Positions 10,604 to 20,355 of a stretch of 64,000 bases of DNA are shown here, one piece after another. The notes under the pieces are model-generated. The model was not told where the DNA came from, searched no databases, and worked only from the letters and a program-made list of their open reading frames with translations. The position numbers and the translations under genes are program-made. Numbering within the stretch: the first letter of the stretch is position 1; each line of letters begins with the position of its first letter. Origin of the DNA: Charina bottae (lineage: Eukaryota; Chordata; Lepidosauria; Squamata; Charinaidae); assembly GCA_023362775.1 (NCBI GenBank), contig JALMGJ010000015.1, positions 8,724,501-8,788,500 on the forward strand, in the 5' to 3' direction.

Positions 10604-10794
10604 CAGAGCTTTCCAAACGTTTCATGTTGGTGACACACGTTTTAGACATGCATCATTTCGTGACACACTCTTACAGCAGGGCACAAGGCAGGCACTAGGA
10701 CCTGCGCAGAAGCCTGGCAGGGCTCGGAGGCGACACACCCAGACACTGCAGCCGACACACTAATGTGTCCCTACACACAGTTTGGAAAGCTCTG
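10604..10794. mobile_element. hAT-type MITE, 191 bp, monomer form
   Basis: 15-bp terminal inverted repeats CAGAGCTTTCCAAAC / GTTTGGAAAGCTCTG. A perfect 8-bp TSD, GTCTAGCA, lies at 10596-10603 and 10795-10802. The 8-bp TSD and CAG-starting terminus are diagnostic of the hAT superfamily. The element has no coding capacity. Its reverse complement aligns end to end with the element at 19349-19795, except that it has one copy of the internal 61-bp unit. Confidence 0.95.
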
Positions 10795-10802
10795 GTCTAG
10801 CA

Positions 10803-11989
10803 ACATAAATTCAGTGATGCTGCTCACATAGCAGTTAAGCAGCAGGCTTTAATCCCCATCCCTGCCTACCCCAGTTTAGGCAATGGTGTCCTTAGGAAAG
10901 TACATGTGATTGTGATGTGAAATCTCCTGGGCTTGGTGCTGTAGTTGAAAAGAAGCTTATCCCCAGCTTTCAGTTAAGCAGACGACTGATGCCGTCTGAG
11001 TTGTTTCTGCAAGATGGCAAACAACTTCTAATTGCGGTGTTGATATGGATTAGGCTGTTGTGACTTATCTTGCCCCAGTGGGATTTTTAACGGGGATTTT
11101 TTTTTCTGTCTTTCACAATCAGAGAACTGAAAATGCAAGTTCCAATGCAACATTTCTGTCCCCGCTCCAAATTTTTCTCTTTTTCTCATCTCCCTGTCCC
11201 ACACATATATTTCCTTCCCACGCTCCCAAAGACGAAAGAAACAGCTTCCCTGGAAAACAGAATGGCAAATAGGTTTGCTTTTGAGTGTCAAGTGGACAGT
11301 CTTGTGTCTCAATTGAGAAGTGTCAAAGAGGGGGTCAGGATGTGTGCATGTGAATGTGGGTCTATGGCAGACCTGCTAGTCTGGATCCTTGAAGAATTTG
11401 AACTGTATAAATTTCTGGTTTGGATCAGCCTGACTAATGTGTGGTTTGGAAGGTAGCTTTGGCTCAGATGGTGAAAAAGAGATGGTTGAAATTCCCATTA
11501 TTCCTCTGGGGTCCCTTAAATATATTTTGCAAAAGAGGTAAGCACCCTTAATTCATCTCGAGAGGGCCTAATAAAAGCTCCTCTTCCACCAGGAGAAGTG
11601 AATGTTCCCTCTGCAGAAGGATGTCCAAAATAGCTTTGTATTTCAAAATATGACACAGAATTCAACACAACTTGGAAACCACATTTAGATTACAATTCTA
11701 TATATGAGCTTGTACCACATCCAACATTTGGATTTCTCTTAACAAAACCTTATTATTCTAGCTCTAAAAGATCTGATAAATCAGAATAAATAATCAATAG
11801 CATGGATAGAATTTACTTTTAGTCTTATTTTATGATTTAGGCTATGTTGACTACTGTGGCTGATATTTATACATTCTTTGGATTTTAAAAACAATCTGCC
11901 ATTCAGTTATCTAGAGCTGATTAATAAATACTAAAAAAAATGACCTAATTCTATGAGGCCCTCATTTTTCCTATTGTTTTCTCTTTATT
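10803..11989. other. Unannotated sequence
   Basis: No repeat or exon recognised. Overlapping short open frames at 11028-11456 on both strands have no recognisable domain. Confidence 0.4.
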
Positions 11990-11999
11990 TTTTTTCCTC

Positions 12000-12150
12000 C
12001 TCTTTTATTTATTTATTTATTTATTTATAAAATTTATATCACCGCCCATCTCCCTCCTCCGGAGGGACTCTGGGCGGTTTACAACAAAATAGTAAAAACA
12101 GAAATATAAAATACAAAATTATAAAACAAGATTAAAATCCAAGAGGCTTT
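12000..12150 (-). mobile_element. L2/CR1-clade LINE 3' tail
   Basis: Plus-strand order: (TTTA)n tail at 12004-12028, then CACCGCCCATCTCCCTCC and GGGACTCTGGGCGGTTTACA. This is the reverse complement of the tail at 9645-9790. Confidence 0.85.
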
Positions 12151-12449
12151 TCTTATGTTTGTCTTTCTCCCCCTTTTTTTCCAACTGGGGGGTGGGAGTC
12201 AACTACCTGTTTGCAAAACACATAAATGATTTTGAATCCTACCGATAGACAAATTTGGTAACAATGCCGTTTCTTGGCCACGTGGGCCAAATGCTTTTCT
12301 TTATACTCATTAATAAACATTGTCTCTGCACTCCTGGTCTCTGTGCTCCAGTCCAAGAGCTTTTGATTTCTAGCATGGGGGGAGAATTTGGCTTGGTCCA
12401 TATATTTAATCAGCCTCCTTAAATTAGAACCCATTTATCGATCAGATTG

Positions 12450-12560
12450 TAGATTTATTTTATTTATAATCTATCCCAATCATGGAGGACTCAGGGCAGA
12501 GTACAAGAACTGCAAGCAAAAGCAAGAAGGACCCACATCACAATAAAACCATTGTGAAAA
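12450..12560 (-). mobile_element. L2/CR1-clade LINE 3' tail, degraded
   Basis: TTTATTTTATTTATAATCTA, then GGAGGACTCAGGGCAGAGTA matches a degraded version of the same tail. It is short and diverged. Confidence 0.5.
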
Positions 12561-13339
12561 AGCAAAAACAAACTCAAATTGCATTTCCCCAAGTTCACAG
12601 TGCAGTTCAGGGCTCAAAAGCTGACCGAAGGGTGTACATTATGGGAAGAGATGTACGCAAATGTGTTGAATTTGGTGTTGATTTTGGTGTGGGGAGAGTT
12701 AGGAATATGTCCCACATAAATGCAAAATATTCACAGGAAATAGAATGGAAAGGGCTTGTGAGACATGAAAAAATTAACAGATTAGGAACTGCTGAAAATC
12801 TCTTTTGATTGTGGCAACACATAAATGCAAATAATAAGAATAAGGATAGTAATAATACTACATTTTGATCCTCTTATTTATAGGCTTGGTTGCATCATTT
12901 TCAGATTTGAAATGAAGCATTAAGTGCCTTGCAGAATGTTGTTCTCTTCAGGATGAGATGAGGCCAGTGGCTCATTTAGAAGTTTACACTGGATTTAACT
13001 CAGACTGCTGAGAAACGACTCTTCAATCATTGCTAACGGTTTGCTCGGTGGGAAATTCTTGGCAGCTTCCACACTTGTCTAATCCAATTTCCCACCATAG
13101 CAGACTTTTCTTCTTCTGCTGGACACATAGCAGGTGACACAGAGGGCTTCAAGATGCCATTTGGGTGCAGCTAGTTTCCTAGTGCTAGCAGTACATTGGC
13201 TCCTTTGGGGAGGGGTATACCAGATAAATGTATATGCTGATATATACTATATGTAGCATATTAGGAACCATTTGTGCATTTATGCAGACCCCACTATTTC
13301 CCCATCACTGGGAAAATGATGTCCACGTGAAGTACAACG
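12561..13339. other. Unannotated sequence
   Basis: AT-rich sequence without recognised repeats. The open frame at 12482-12808 overlaps the LINE tail and is treated as chance. Confidence 0.4.
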
Positions 13340-13340
13340 A

Positions 13341-13812
13341 TTTATTTATTTATTTATTCAATTTATTCCCCGCCCATCTCCCATACAAGGGACTCTGGGC
13401 GGGTTACAACAATCAAAGTTAAAAACGATACAATAAAAGTCTAAAAAATACAGTATAAATAGATAAAATACAAGATGAGGGACGTAGGGAACGTAGCATA
13501 GATAGTGTTGCTACGGGGCTAGCCAACCCCAGGAGGCACTACCGCCTCTGTTGTCCCGGGCCAGGTGGCAGAGCCAGGTCTTAAGGGCCTTCCGAAAGGT
13601 CAGGAGGGAGGGGGCCAGTCTCACCTCCGGGGGCAAGATATTCCATAGGGCGGGCGCTATCGCAGAGAAGGCACGCCTCCTGGACCCCGCTAGATGGAAC
13701 TCTCTTGTTGAGGGGGTCCGAAGCATGCCCTCTCTGCATGCACGGGTGGGGCGGGCCGACGTTATCAGAACGAGACGGTCCCTCAGGTATCTCAGATCTA
13801 GGAGATGCATAT
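13341..13812 (-). mobile_element. L2/CR1-clade LINE 3' end with ORF C-terminus
   Basis: Minus-strand frame 13810-13511 is open for 99 codons and encodes the C-terminal end of a non-LTR retrotransposon polyprotein. It contains RRRAFSAIAPALWNILPPE, then RLAPSLLTFRKALKTWL. The APxLWNxLPxE block is the usual end of L2/CR1-clade ORF2. A 3' UTR follows, with GTAACCCGCCCAGAGTCCCT and a terminal (AAAT)n at 13341-13358. It is the best-preserved copy of this family here, 5'-truncated, lacking RT and endonuclease. Confidence 0.85.
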
Positions 13813-14309
13813 TTCCTTGTCCTGTTTGTGCAACTTGTTCAAGGCCCGCTATTTCACCTGACTACAAAGTGATTTCCAGGCTCAATAAATTTGAATTTGT
13901 ATTTGAATCCCACAGCCTTTTTTGCAGCCCTGACATAATAGTGGCACATGGTCAAAATGAAATTTGTGACTGATTTCTAGAAGGAAAAAGAAAGGAATGG
14001 GGTATATTGTGGCTTTGGAGAACCCAAGAATAGCTTAGACGATTAACATGCTCAGACACACGCCCAGTCCCCAGAATTCTTCCAAAAGTGGAAGGAAAGC
14101 AGAACTTGTGAATGTTATCCAGTGATTGCTTTCTCTTTGGCACCCAGCTGCTAAAAGCTATAGAGGTGAAAAAAAAGGTCCTTGACCACAGAACGGTGGA
14201 CTTTCTCCCCACCTTATAAAAAGACTATTTTGATGCTGACGAAGCCTTTGAGGGGCATCACTCAAGTGTGATTGATTGTTACCCAGTCCAGTGGCTTTAG
14301 GAGGCTTCC

Positions 14310-14570
14310 AAGAATGCATGTAGAACATAGAACATAGTAAAATTATTTAAAAATACTAAACCCAACATTAAAACTAAATACTAAAATGTCTAAAATTCTA
14401 AAAGGCCTGGGTAAAAAGACAAGATTTAAGCTTTCTCCTAACTGTAAAAAAAAAAAAAAAAGTGGTGGTGGACTTGTCTGTTTCATTCCAGCAGCAATAT
14501 TTTTCTACTGCCAAGGCTTTGTTATGGGGGGAAAAATCCCTATTTCCATTCTGAAATCCAAAACTCTATC
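14310..14570 (-). mobile_element. L2/CR1-clade LINE fragment, degraded
   Basis: The minus-strand complement of TCTAAAAGGCCTGGGTAAAAAGACAA followed by GACTTGTCTG resembles the 3' region of the same LINE family. A 16-base A-run at 14445-14461 interrupts it. Identification is by resemblance only. Confidence 0.5.
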
Positions 14571-14798
14571 TTAATGATTTTTGTTTCTAGAAAAGTTCAA
14601 CCTAAAAAAAAAAGAAAGTTCAATCTGAACAATTTTTTTCAACCATTCATTATTGGCTGGAGTGCAACAAACAGAGGTTGCGCTCCCAACGCAGGGAAAA
14701 GCAATTTATTCAAGGTGCACCAAACACGTGGGATGAGTATGAAGGTGTGTGCTATCAAGAGGTGGAACGTGACACATGCTTTTCTGTGGGAACTTTGA

Positions 14799-15580
14799 GT
14801 GTGGCCACTCAAAGAGGGCTGTATTAGGCATCGTAAAGATTTGTCAAAGAGAGCCAGTTTGGTGTAGTGGTTAAGGCACCAGGCTAGAAACCAGGAGACT
14901 GAGAGTTCTAGTCCTGCCTTAGGCACAAAGCCAGCTGGGTGAACTTGGGCCAGTCACTCACTCTCAGCCCTAGGAAGGAGCCAATGGCAAACCAGGAGAC
15001 TGAGAGTTCTAGTCCCGCCTTAGGCATGAAATCTGGCTGGGTGACCTTGGGACAGTCACACTCTCTCAGCCCTAGGAAGGAGCCAATGGCAAACCAGGAG
15101 ACTGAGAGTTCTAGTCCTGCCTTAGGCATGAAAGCCAGCTGGGTGACCTTGGGACAGTCACTCCCTCTCAGCCCTAGGAAGGAGCCAATGGCAAACCAGG
15201 AGACTGAGAGTTCTAGTCCCACCTTAGGCATGAAATCTGGCTGGGTGACCTTGGGCCAGTCACTCTCTCTCTCAGCCCTAGGAAGAAGGCAATGGCAAAC
15301 CAGGAGACTGAAAGTTCTAGTCCTGCCTTAGGCACAAAGCCAGATGAGTGACCTTGGGCCAGTCCCTCTCTCTCACCCCTAGGAAGAAGGCAATGGCAAA
15401 CCACTTCCGAAAAACCTTGCCAAGAAAACTGCAGGGACCTGTCCAGGTAGTCTCCGAGAATCGGATGCGATTGAACAGATTTTTAAAAAAATTATTTGTC
15501 AAGGAGACATCTTTATAGGAAGAGCAAGGGATTATATTGGAAGAGCAAATACCATAAATATAAGATTAACCCATTTTTGC
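14799..15580 (+). repeat. Unclassified repeat, copy A, split by a SINE
   Basis: Two pieces (14799-14847 and 15503-15580) match, in order, the uninterrupted sequence at 20243-20355. They share GTGTGGCC...AAAGAGGGCT, TATTAGGCA, TTTATAGGAAGAGCAAG and TATTGGAAGAGCAAATACCATAAA. I do not recognise the family. The break is exactly the SINE insertion plus its TSD. Confidence 0.8.
14848..15493 (+). mobile_element. a-type SINE with five tandem body units
   Basis: Starts with AGAGAGCCAGTTTGGTGTAG, the tRNA-like head. The body is repeated: AAACCA landmarks occur at 14888, 14989, 15091, 15193, 15297 and 15398, giving unit lengths of 101, 102, 102, 104 and 101 bp. After the last unit it continues into the normal BovB-like tail (GCCAAGAAAACTGCAGGGAC, TCCGAGAATCGGATGCG). 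A perfect 9-bp TSD, ATTTGTCAA, at 14839-14847 and 15494-15502 shows the whole expanded structure sits within one insertion. The open frames spanning it are artefacts of the near-102-bp period. Confidence 0.95.
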
Positions 15581-16030
15581 CCTGTAGAAGGAAACATGGA
15601 AATGGGTAAGGGTTCATTTCTCCAGTTTGTGGGCAGAGAGGAAGAAAGATGCTTAAGAAATCAGGTGCTGTAACAGTATTTATTTATTTTAGAAAACTTT
15701 ATTCATTTATTTTTACTGTGTTTGGGGTGTTTTTTTTCCCCCTCTTGCAAATGGTTTCTGTATTACCAAACACATAGATTTGGCTTGTAAAAATCCCTTT
15801 AAAAAAAATCCCCCTAATTTGGGAGGGAGCTCACCCAGAACACAGGCTGATCGGAGAAGGGAAAGTAAAGTTATGGGAGCGTCAGACCATAAAGAATTAC
15901 AGCAGGAGAGGGAGAGAGAAAGTGTTTATCAAACAGCTGAGGCCGTTCTCTTTTCTAGCCAGATATAATTATCAATTCTTAAGCAACAAAGGACAAAAGA
16001 GGAACTGTCTAGACTATCTCACTTACAAGA
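15581..16030. other. Unannotated sequence
   Basis: No repeat or exon recognised. Confidence 0.4.
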
Positions 16031-16036
16031 TATTGA

Positions 16037-16303
16037 TTGTCCCAGTGGTAAACTGGTTAGTATAAGTGTATTTGGTTGGAAAGGTCATGAGTTTTAACAC
16101 CTGGCAGAAAGCTATTCAACCTTGACATAAGTCAAATTATTGCAGTCTTGCTGAAAAAGACTTTCTAACGCTAAGCATTTCACCCCAAGGATGTTTGTCT
16201 TTTATTCTATGGAAGGATCTCTGTTTAGGGCAAAACTGCACAAATTGTGCTCCCTCCGAAGAGTCGGATGTGGCCCTCGTGGTCAACCGATGATGATGAT
16301 GAT
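16037..16303 (+). mobile_element. Old tRNA-derived SINE with (GAT)n tail
   Basis: The head has an A-box-like AGTGGTAAACTGGTTAG at 16044-16060 and a B-box-like GGTCATGAGTTTTAACAC at 16083-16100, the right distance apart for a Pol III promoter. An unrelated body follows, ending in GAAGAGTCGGATGTGGCCC and a (GAT)n tail at 16289-16303. The tail type differs from the Sauria SINEs and resembles the end of the RTE-like LINE at 42913. Confidence 0.65.
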
Positions 16304-16549
16304 AATTCTCTTATTTAACGTAACTGATGGGGGAGTATTGAATACATAAGGGGCAATCATATTAGCTATTGTACTGATATAATTTTCATGAAGCTTTTAT
16401 TTAAAATAAATTACATTTGGATTGCACTACCTACCTCCTTGGGGTGTGGCCATTTGCATCGTACTCAAAATGCAGAAGAAGCTCTTGCTGCAACTGGCTT
16501 ACTCCAAGAATACCTATGAAAAGGTCAGAGGTGGCTCTTGTGACCCACT

Positions 16550-16645
16550 TAGTGTTGTCGGTATTAATTCCCATCATCTCTAACTAGCGTGAGCTGGTCT
16601 GGGAATTGTGGTCCAACACATTGTCAAGCTACATATTCCCCTTTG
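16550..16645. mobile_element. MITE fragment, palindromic TTGTAGTCCAA type
   Basis: AATTCCCATCATCTCTAAC and CTGGGAATTGTGGTCCAACA are opposite arms of the short palindromic MITE common in squamates (compare 54578-54669). Degraded; no TSD found. Confidence 0.5.
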
Positions 16646-18510
16646 CCTTCAAGAATCTGGGGTTTTGATTGGTCGAGGAGAACCATAAGAAAATTTTTGC
16701 AGAGATGGGTATTTCCAGACAGAAGCCTGTTTACGCTGTATGTTAAACGCACATTGAAATGCAATTGTTTTTTTATTCTTTTCAAGCTGATAGGGAAGTA
16801 AGGCTGAAAGTATTTATGGATGAATGCAGGTAGAAGTAACATGAAACTCAAATGAACTGATTGGGCCCTATGTAGAGAGTGGGAATCATGGGGATTTCTA
16901 TATTTGAACTGTAAATTTCCCATGATGACCTCACTTTGTTCCCTGTCTCCTCACTTGTCCAATCTCCTTAGGGTTGTTATGTGCACAAATGCACCCCATT
17001 TTTATCCTGAGGAGCAAAAGGATTTTTTTTAAAAAAATAGTGCATTAATAAAGTATAGATATATGACTCTATGCTATGGGGATCTTGTTTGCCAAAAGTT
17101 AATCCATTCCATATGGATGTAGTTGCATAGTCAGGGAATCATACTGCCAGGGAAGAGAGAACTTGGTATACTGGTGCGGATGTGTTCATACAGCCCATGA
17201 AAATAGGCTAAACTGGGGGTTTGGGTAGTTTGTAGTTCAGCCATTGTCTTTGCCACTTAAGTGAACCACACTCTCATGTGGAGCCATAGTATGTGCCTTG
17301 TTAACCTCAGTTTTGCATGTTGTATGAATCTAGCCTGCATGTAATCCTGAAATCTTGGAGGAGTTGGGGAGATACAAAAACAGAGAAATTCCACCACTTT
17401 CCAAGGTATTGGAAGACATCAGCTAACCATAGTTCTGTGCATCAAGATAAGTAAACTTAGCCACTTCAAAATAACAACGACTGATATTTAATACAACGGA
17501 CAAAGTTTTCCTCTTGAGTACTGTGGTGTTCTTCTCCAACAAACCAAAGTCCCACCAGAAAATTTGCACATAGATGTGTATACTAACATTAATGAATCTG
17601 AGAATGGAAGCTGTTAGTGAAGAAAGAAAAACTTTCAGGCACCAATTTAGATAAATTATCCAAAGCTTCATCTATCAACAGATCAATAAATAAATTTGAC
17701 TAAAGGGAAATGCACTGAATTATATACCAAAGTACAATGCAGCATTTAAAGCTAATGGCTTTGAATTATCGAGTACTTGAACCATTTATCAAAGTGCAAA
17801 GAAGCAATTATTTTGGAAATATTGTTCCTTTTTATTTATCACAAAGCCATTTCATTCCTTTTAAATATTGCTACTTTGGTTGCTTAAAGAAGGGTTTCTG
17901 AAATGATGGAAGGCAAGGAACACAGCAGGAAGGAGCTGATCAGACAATTGAGGGTGGATTTTCGCTGTGCAGCAAAGCCCAGTTTAGTAAAACAATTCCG
18001 CTTGGAAATCTAATGTACTCCTGTCTTTAGTGGCTTGCTAAATATAGATGATGGATGCAGCAGTGAATAAGGGCACTCTATATATGTTTTAGGAACACAG
18101 ATTTTTTCCATCTTTGGATAAGCTCTCAGTTCCTTTCTCAACAGAGGTACACCCATCACCTGCTGGCACCTTTTAAAAGAAGTTGCAGTTTCCCCTGGGT
18201 TTACATAGTCCCAGGAAAATGGGTGTTTGAGTTGGTGGTGCCAACAATACCTCCATGTTGCACCCTAAGAGGCCTCTTTTAACTCTGATGAGAGTAAACT
18301 GGGCAGAAGTTGGCAGGACTTTGCCTATTGCCTTTCATGTATATTGGGAGAGTGATCGAATTAAGGCACTCTTTGGGGAGCAATAAAGAGTTATCAATGG
18401 AAAAAAATGGGGGGGCACTAACAAGAGAGGGCCACCAATTAAGATTTGTTTTCAATAGTTCTGGAAAAATCATATCTTTACCTGGAGAGTTATTATTTTT
18501 CAGCTCAGAA
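16646..18510. other. Unannotated sequence
   Basis: About 1.9 kb of AT-rich DNA with no recognised repeat or exon. Confidence 0.4.
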
Positions 18511-18514
18511 ATTT

Positions 18515-18515
18515 A

Positions 18516-18550
<35 letters not shown>
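18515..18550. repeat. (ATTG)n microsatellite
   Basis: About nine TTGA/ATTG units forming the 3' tail of the minus-strand RTE-type LINE that follows. Confidence 0.95.
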
Positions 18551-19015
18551 ATGTGCCATCAAATTGTTGTTGACTCTTAGTGACCACATGACGATCTGTC
18601 TCTAACTTGGTCCTTCGGGTCTTCCAATGGTTCCCCCATTGCCACTATAACTGAGTCTATCCACCTTGCTCTGGTTGTCCTCTTCTTGTCCTTCCTTCCA
18701 CCTTTCCCAGCATCAGAGCCTTCTCCAGAGAACCGCTGTAGGTCTTCACATAACTTGTACTTGTAAGTTGCCCAGAATCACCCAGAGCATAGTGAGATGG
18801 GTGGTGTATAAATTTTATAAAATAAAGAAATAGTAAGTCTGAAGTAGGATAATTTGAGCCTAATCATTTGTGCCTCAAGTGAGAACTCTGAGTTGATTTG
18901 TTCAATGACCCATTTGTTTGTTTTCCTGGCTGTCCATTGTATTGCTGAGAATTTAGGTTTTGGATTTTTATTGTGAGGAGGGGCAAGAATCACTACCAAG
19001 AAGACCATCAAAATA
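18551..19015 (-). mobile_element. RTE-type LINE 3' end (BovB relative), degraded
   Basis: Minus-strand translation gives KTNKWVIEQINSEFSLEAQM then RLKLSYF, parallel to BovB SNQSILKEI..CSLEG..LKLQYFGH. Further on it reads GKVEGRT(R)RGQ-like sequence. The 3' end is GTCACTAAGAGTCAACAACAA, related to but distinct from the BovB end. Several frame breaks. An L2-like tail is nested inside at about 18755-18832. Confidence 0.75.
18755..18832 (+). mobile_element. L2-like LINE tail nested in the RTE LINE
   Basis: GTAAGTTGCCCAGAATCACC, then GTGAGATGGGTGGTGTATAA and AAATAAAGAAAT on the plus strand. It interrupts the minus-strand RTE sequence between its GTCTTCACATAA and GTAGGATAATTTGAGCC parts. Confidence 0.7.
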
Positions 19016-19340
19016 ATTCACCAAAATATCTGGTCCAGGACTCTAAAGAGATTACATTATTGGCACTGGACAATTTTAATTATCTGTCTGATCAAGAGAT
19101 TACAATCTTCCTTCTACAAGACCTAGCCTGGGCAACCACTAAGACAGTTGCTAAGTTTCTAGCAATCGCTATGACTTGCAGAAGTTGGTTGGTAACCTTT
19201 ATTAAATGTTTCAGGTCTGTTTTTTTGCTATTTTAAATTTGTACCTGTATTTTAGTGATCTTTAGTGAGTATTTTCCTAGAATTGCATGGCTACCCAGGA
19301 AAAGATGCAGCTTCTTGAAGGAACTGCTGGCAAGTGTAGT
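19016..19340. other. Unannotated sequence
   Basis: No repeat or exon recognised. The open frame at 18973-19236 has no recognisable domain. Confidence 0.4.
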
Positions 19341-19348
19341 GTGTAGAC

Positions 19349-19795
19349 CAGAGCTTTCCAAACTGTGTGTCGGGACACGTTAGTGTGTCGGCTGCAGTGT
19401 CTGGATGTGTCCCGGCTGCTGCTACCTCCGAGCCCTGCCAGGATTCCGCGCAGGTCCTAGTGCCTGCCTTGTACCTTGCTTCCTCCAAACCTGCCCTGCC
19501 ATGATTCTGCACAGGTCCTAGTCCCTGCCTTGTGCCCTGCTGCCTCCAAACCTGCCCTGCCAGGATTCCGCGCAGGTCCTAGTGCCTGCCTTGTGCCCTG
19601 CTGCCTCCAAACCTGCCCTGCCAGGATTCCGCGCAGGTCCTAGTGCCTGCCTTGTGCCCTGCTGCCTCCAAACCTGCCCTGCCAGGATTCCGCGCAGGTC
19701 CTAGTGCCTGCCTTGTGCCCTGCTGTAAGAGTGTGTCGCGAAATGATGCATGTCTAAAAAGTGTGTCACCAACATGAAAATTTTGGAAAGCTCTG
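19349..19795. mobile_element. hAT-type MITE, 447 bp, with internal 61-bp VNTR
   Basis: Same terminal repeats as the 10604 element, CAGAGCTTTCCAAA / TTTGGAAAGCTCTG. A perfect 8-bp TSD, GTGTAGAC, lies at 19341-19348 and 19796-19803. Inside, GATTC landmarks at 19442, 19503, 19564, 19625 and 19686 give a strict 61-bp period. Five GC-rich copies carry CGCAGGTCCTAGTGCCTGCC; copy two has CATGATTCTGCAC instead. The reverse complement of the 191-bp element has only one such unit. Confidence 0.96.
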
Positions 19796-19803
19796 GTGTA
19801 GAC

Positions 19804-20242
19804 CTTTCCCTGCTCAGAAGCACCTTTTCAGTTTAGGATCCAAGGCACTGCACAGGCATAGTAGAATCATTCTTGCACATGGTTGAATACATAAATGGAT
19901 TAGTGCAGGAAATGCATGTTGTTCAGAGAGGTGGTATGCAAAACAGACACCAGATTGGCTTGGATCTAGATAGAGGAAGAAGTGATGCTACTGCAGCTTT
20001 CATATCATCCAAACAATGGAAGAAAGCAGTTTTGAGTTTTGTTTTGCTTTGTACTGAATGTACCAGAGCAGGGAAGAGTAAGACATGGTTGAACTGTTTG
20101 TATACTTGAACAATCTCTTATCTGGCTTAGCCATCACAATTAGTAGTGAGGGATGATGGAAATGTAGTGTAGCAGTAGTGTAGTGTAGCAACATCTGTAC
20201 AGCTGCAGAATGCCCAACTGTTCCTTACTGGGTGCATTTTGG
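19804..20242. other. Unannotated sequence
   Basis: No recognised repeat. A short local duplication, GTAGTGTAGCA, lies near 20165-20191. Confidence 0.4.
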
Positions 20243-20355
20243 GTGTGGCCAAAGAGGGCTTATTAGGCACCATATAGATTAGTCAGGGAGGCATTTTTAT
20301 AGGAAGAGCAAGTGTTTATATTGGAAGAGCAAATACCATAAACATAAGATTAGCA
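20243..20355 (+). repeat. Unclassified repeat, copy B (uninterrupted)
   Basis: Matches 14799-14847 joined to 15503-15580. It has ATTAGTCA at 20278-20285, where copy A has ATTTGTCA followed by the SINE, so it shows the pre-insertion arrangement. Confidence 0.8.

Noticed and set aside
14888..15403. Regular repeats of about 102 bp suggestive of a CRISPR or satellite array
   Set aside because: No spacer/repeat alternation, and the units are consecutive copies of a SINE body flanked by the SINE head and tail.
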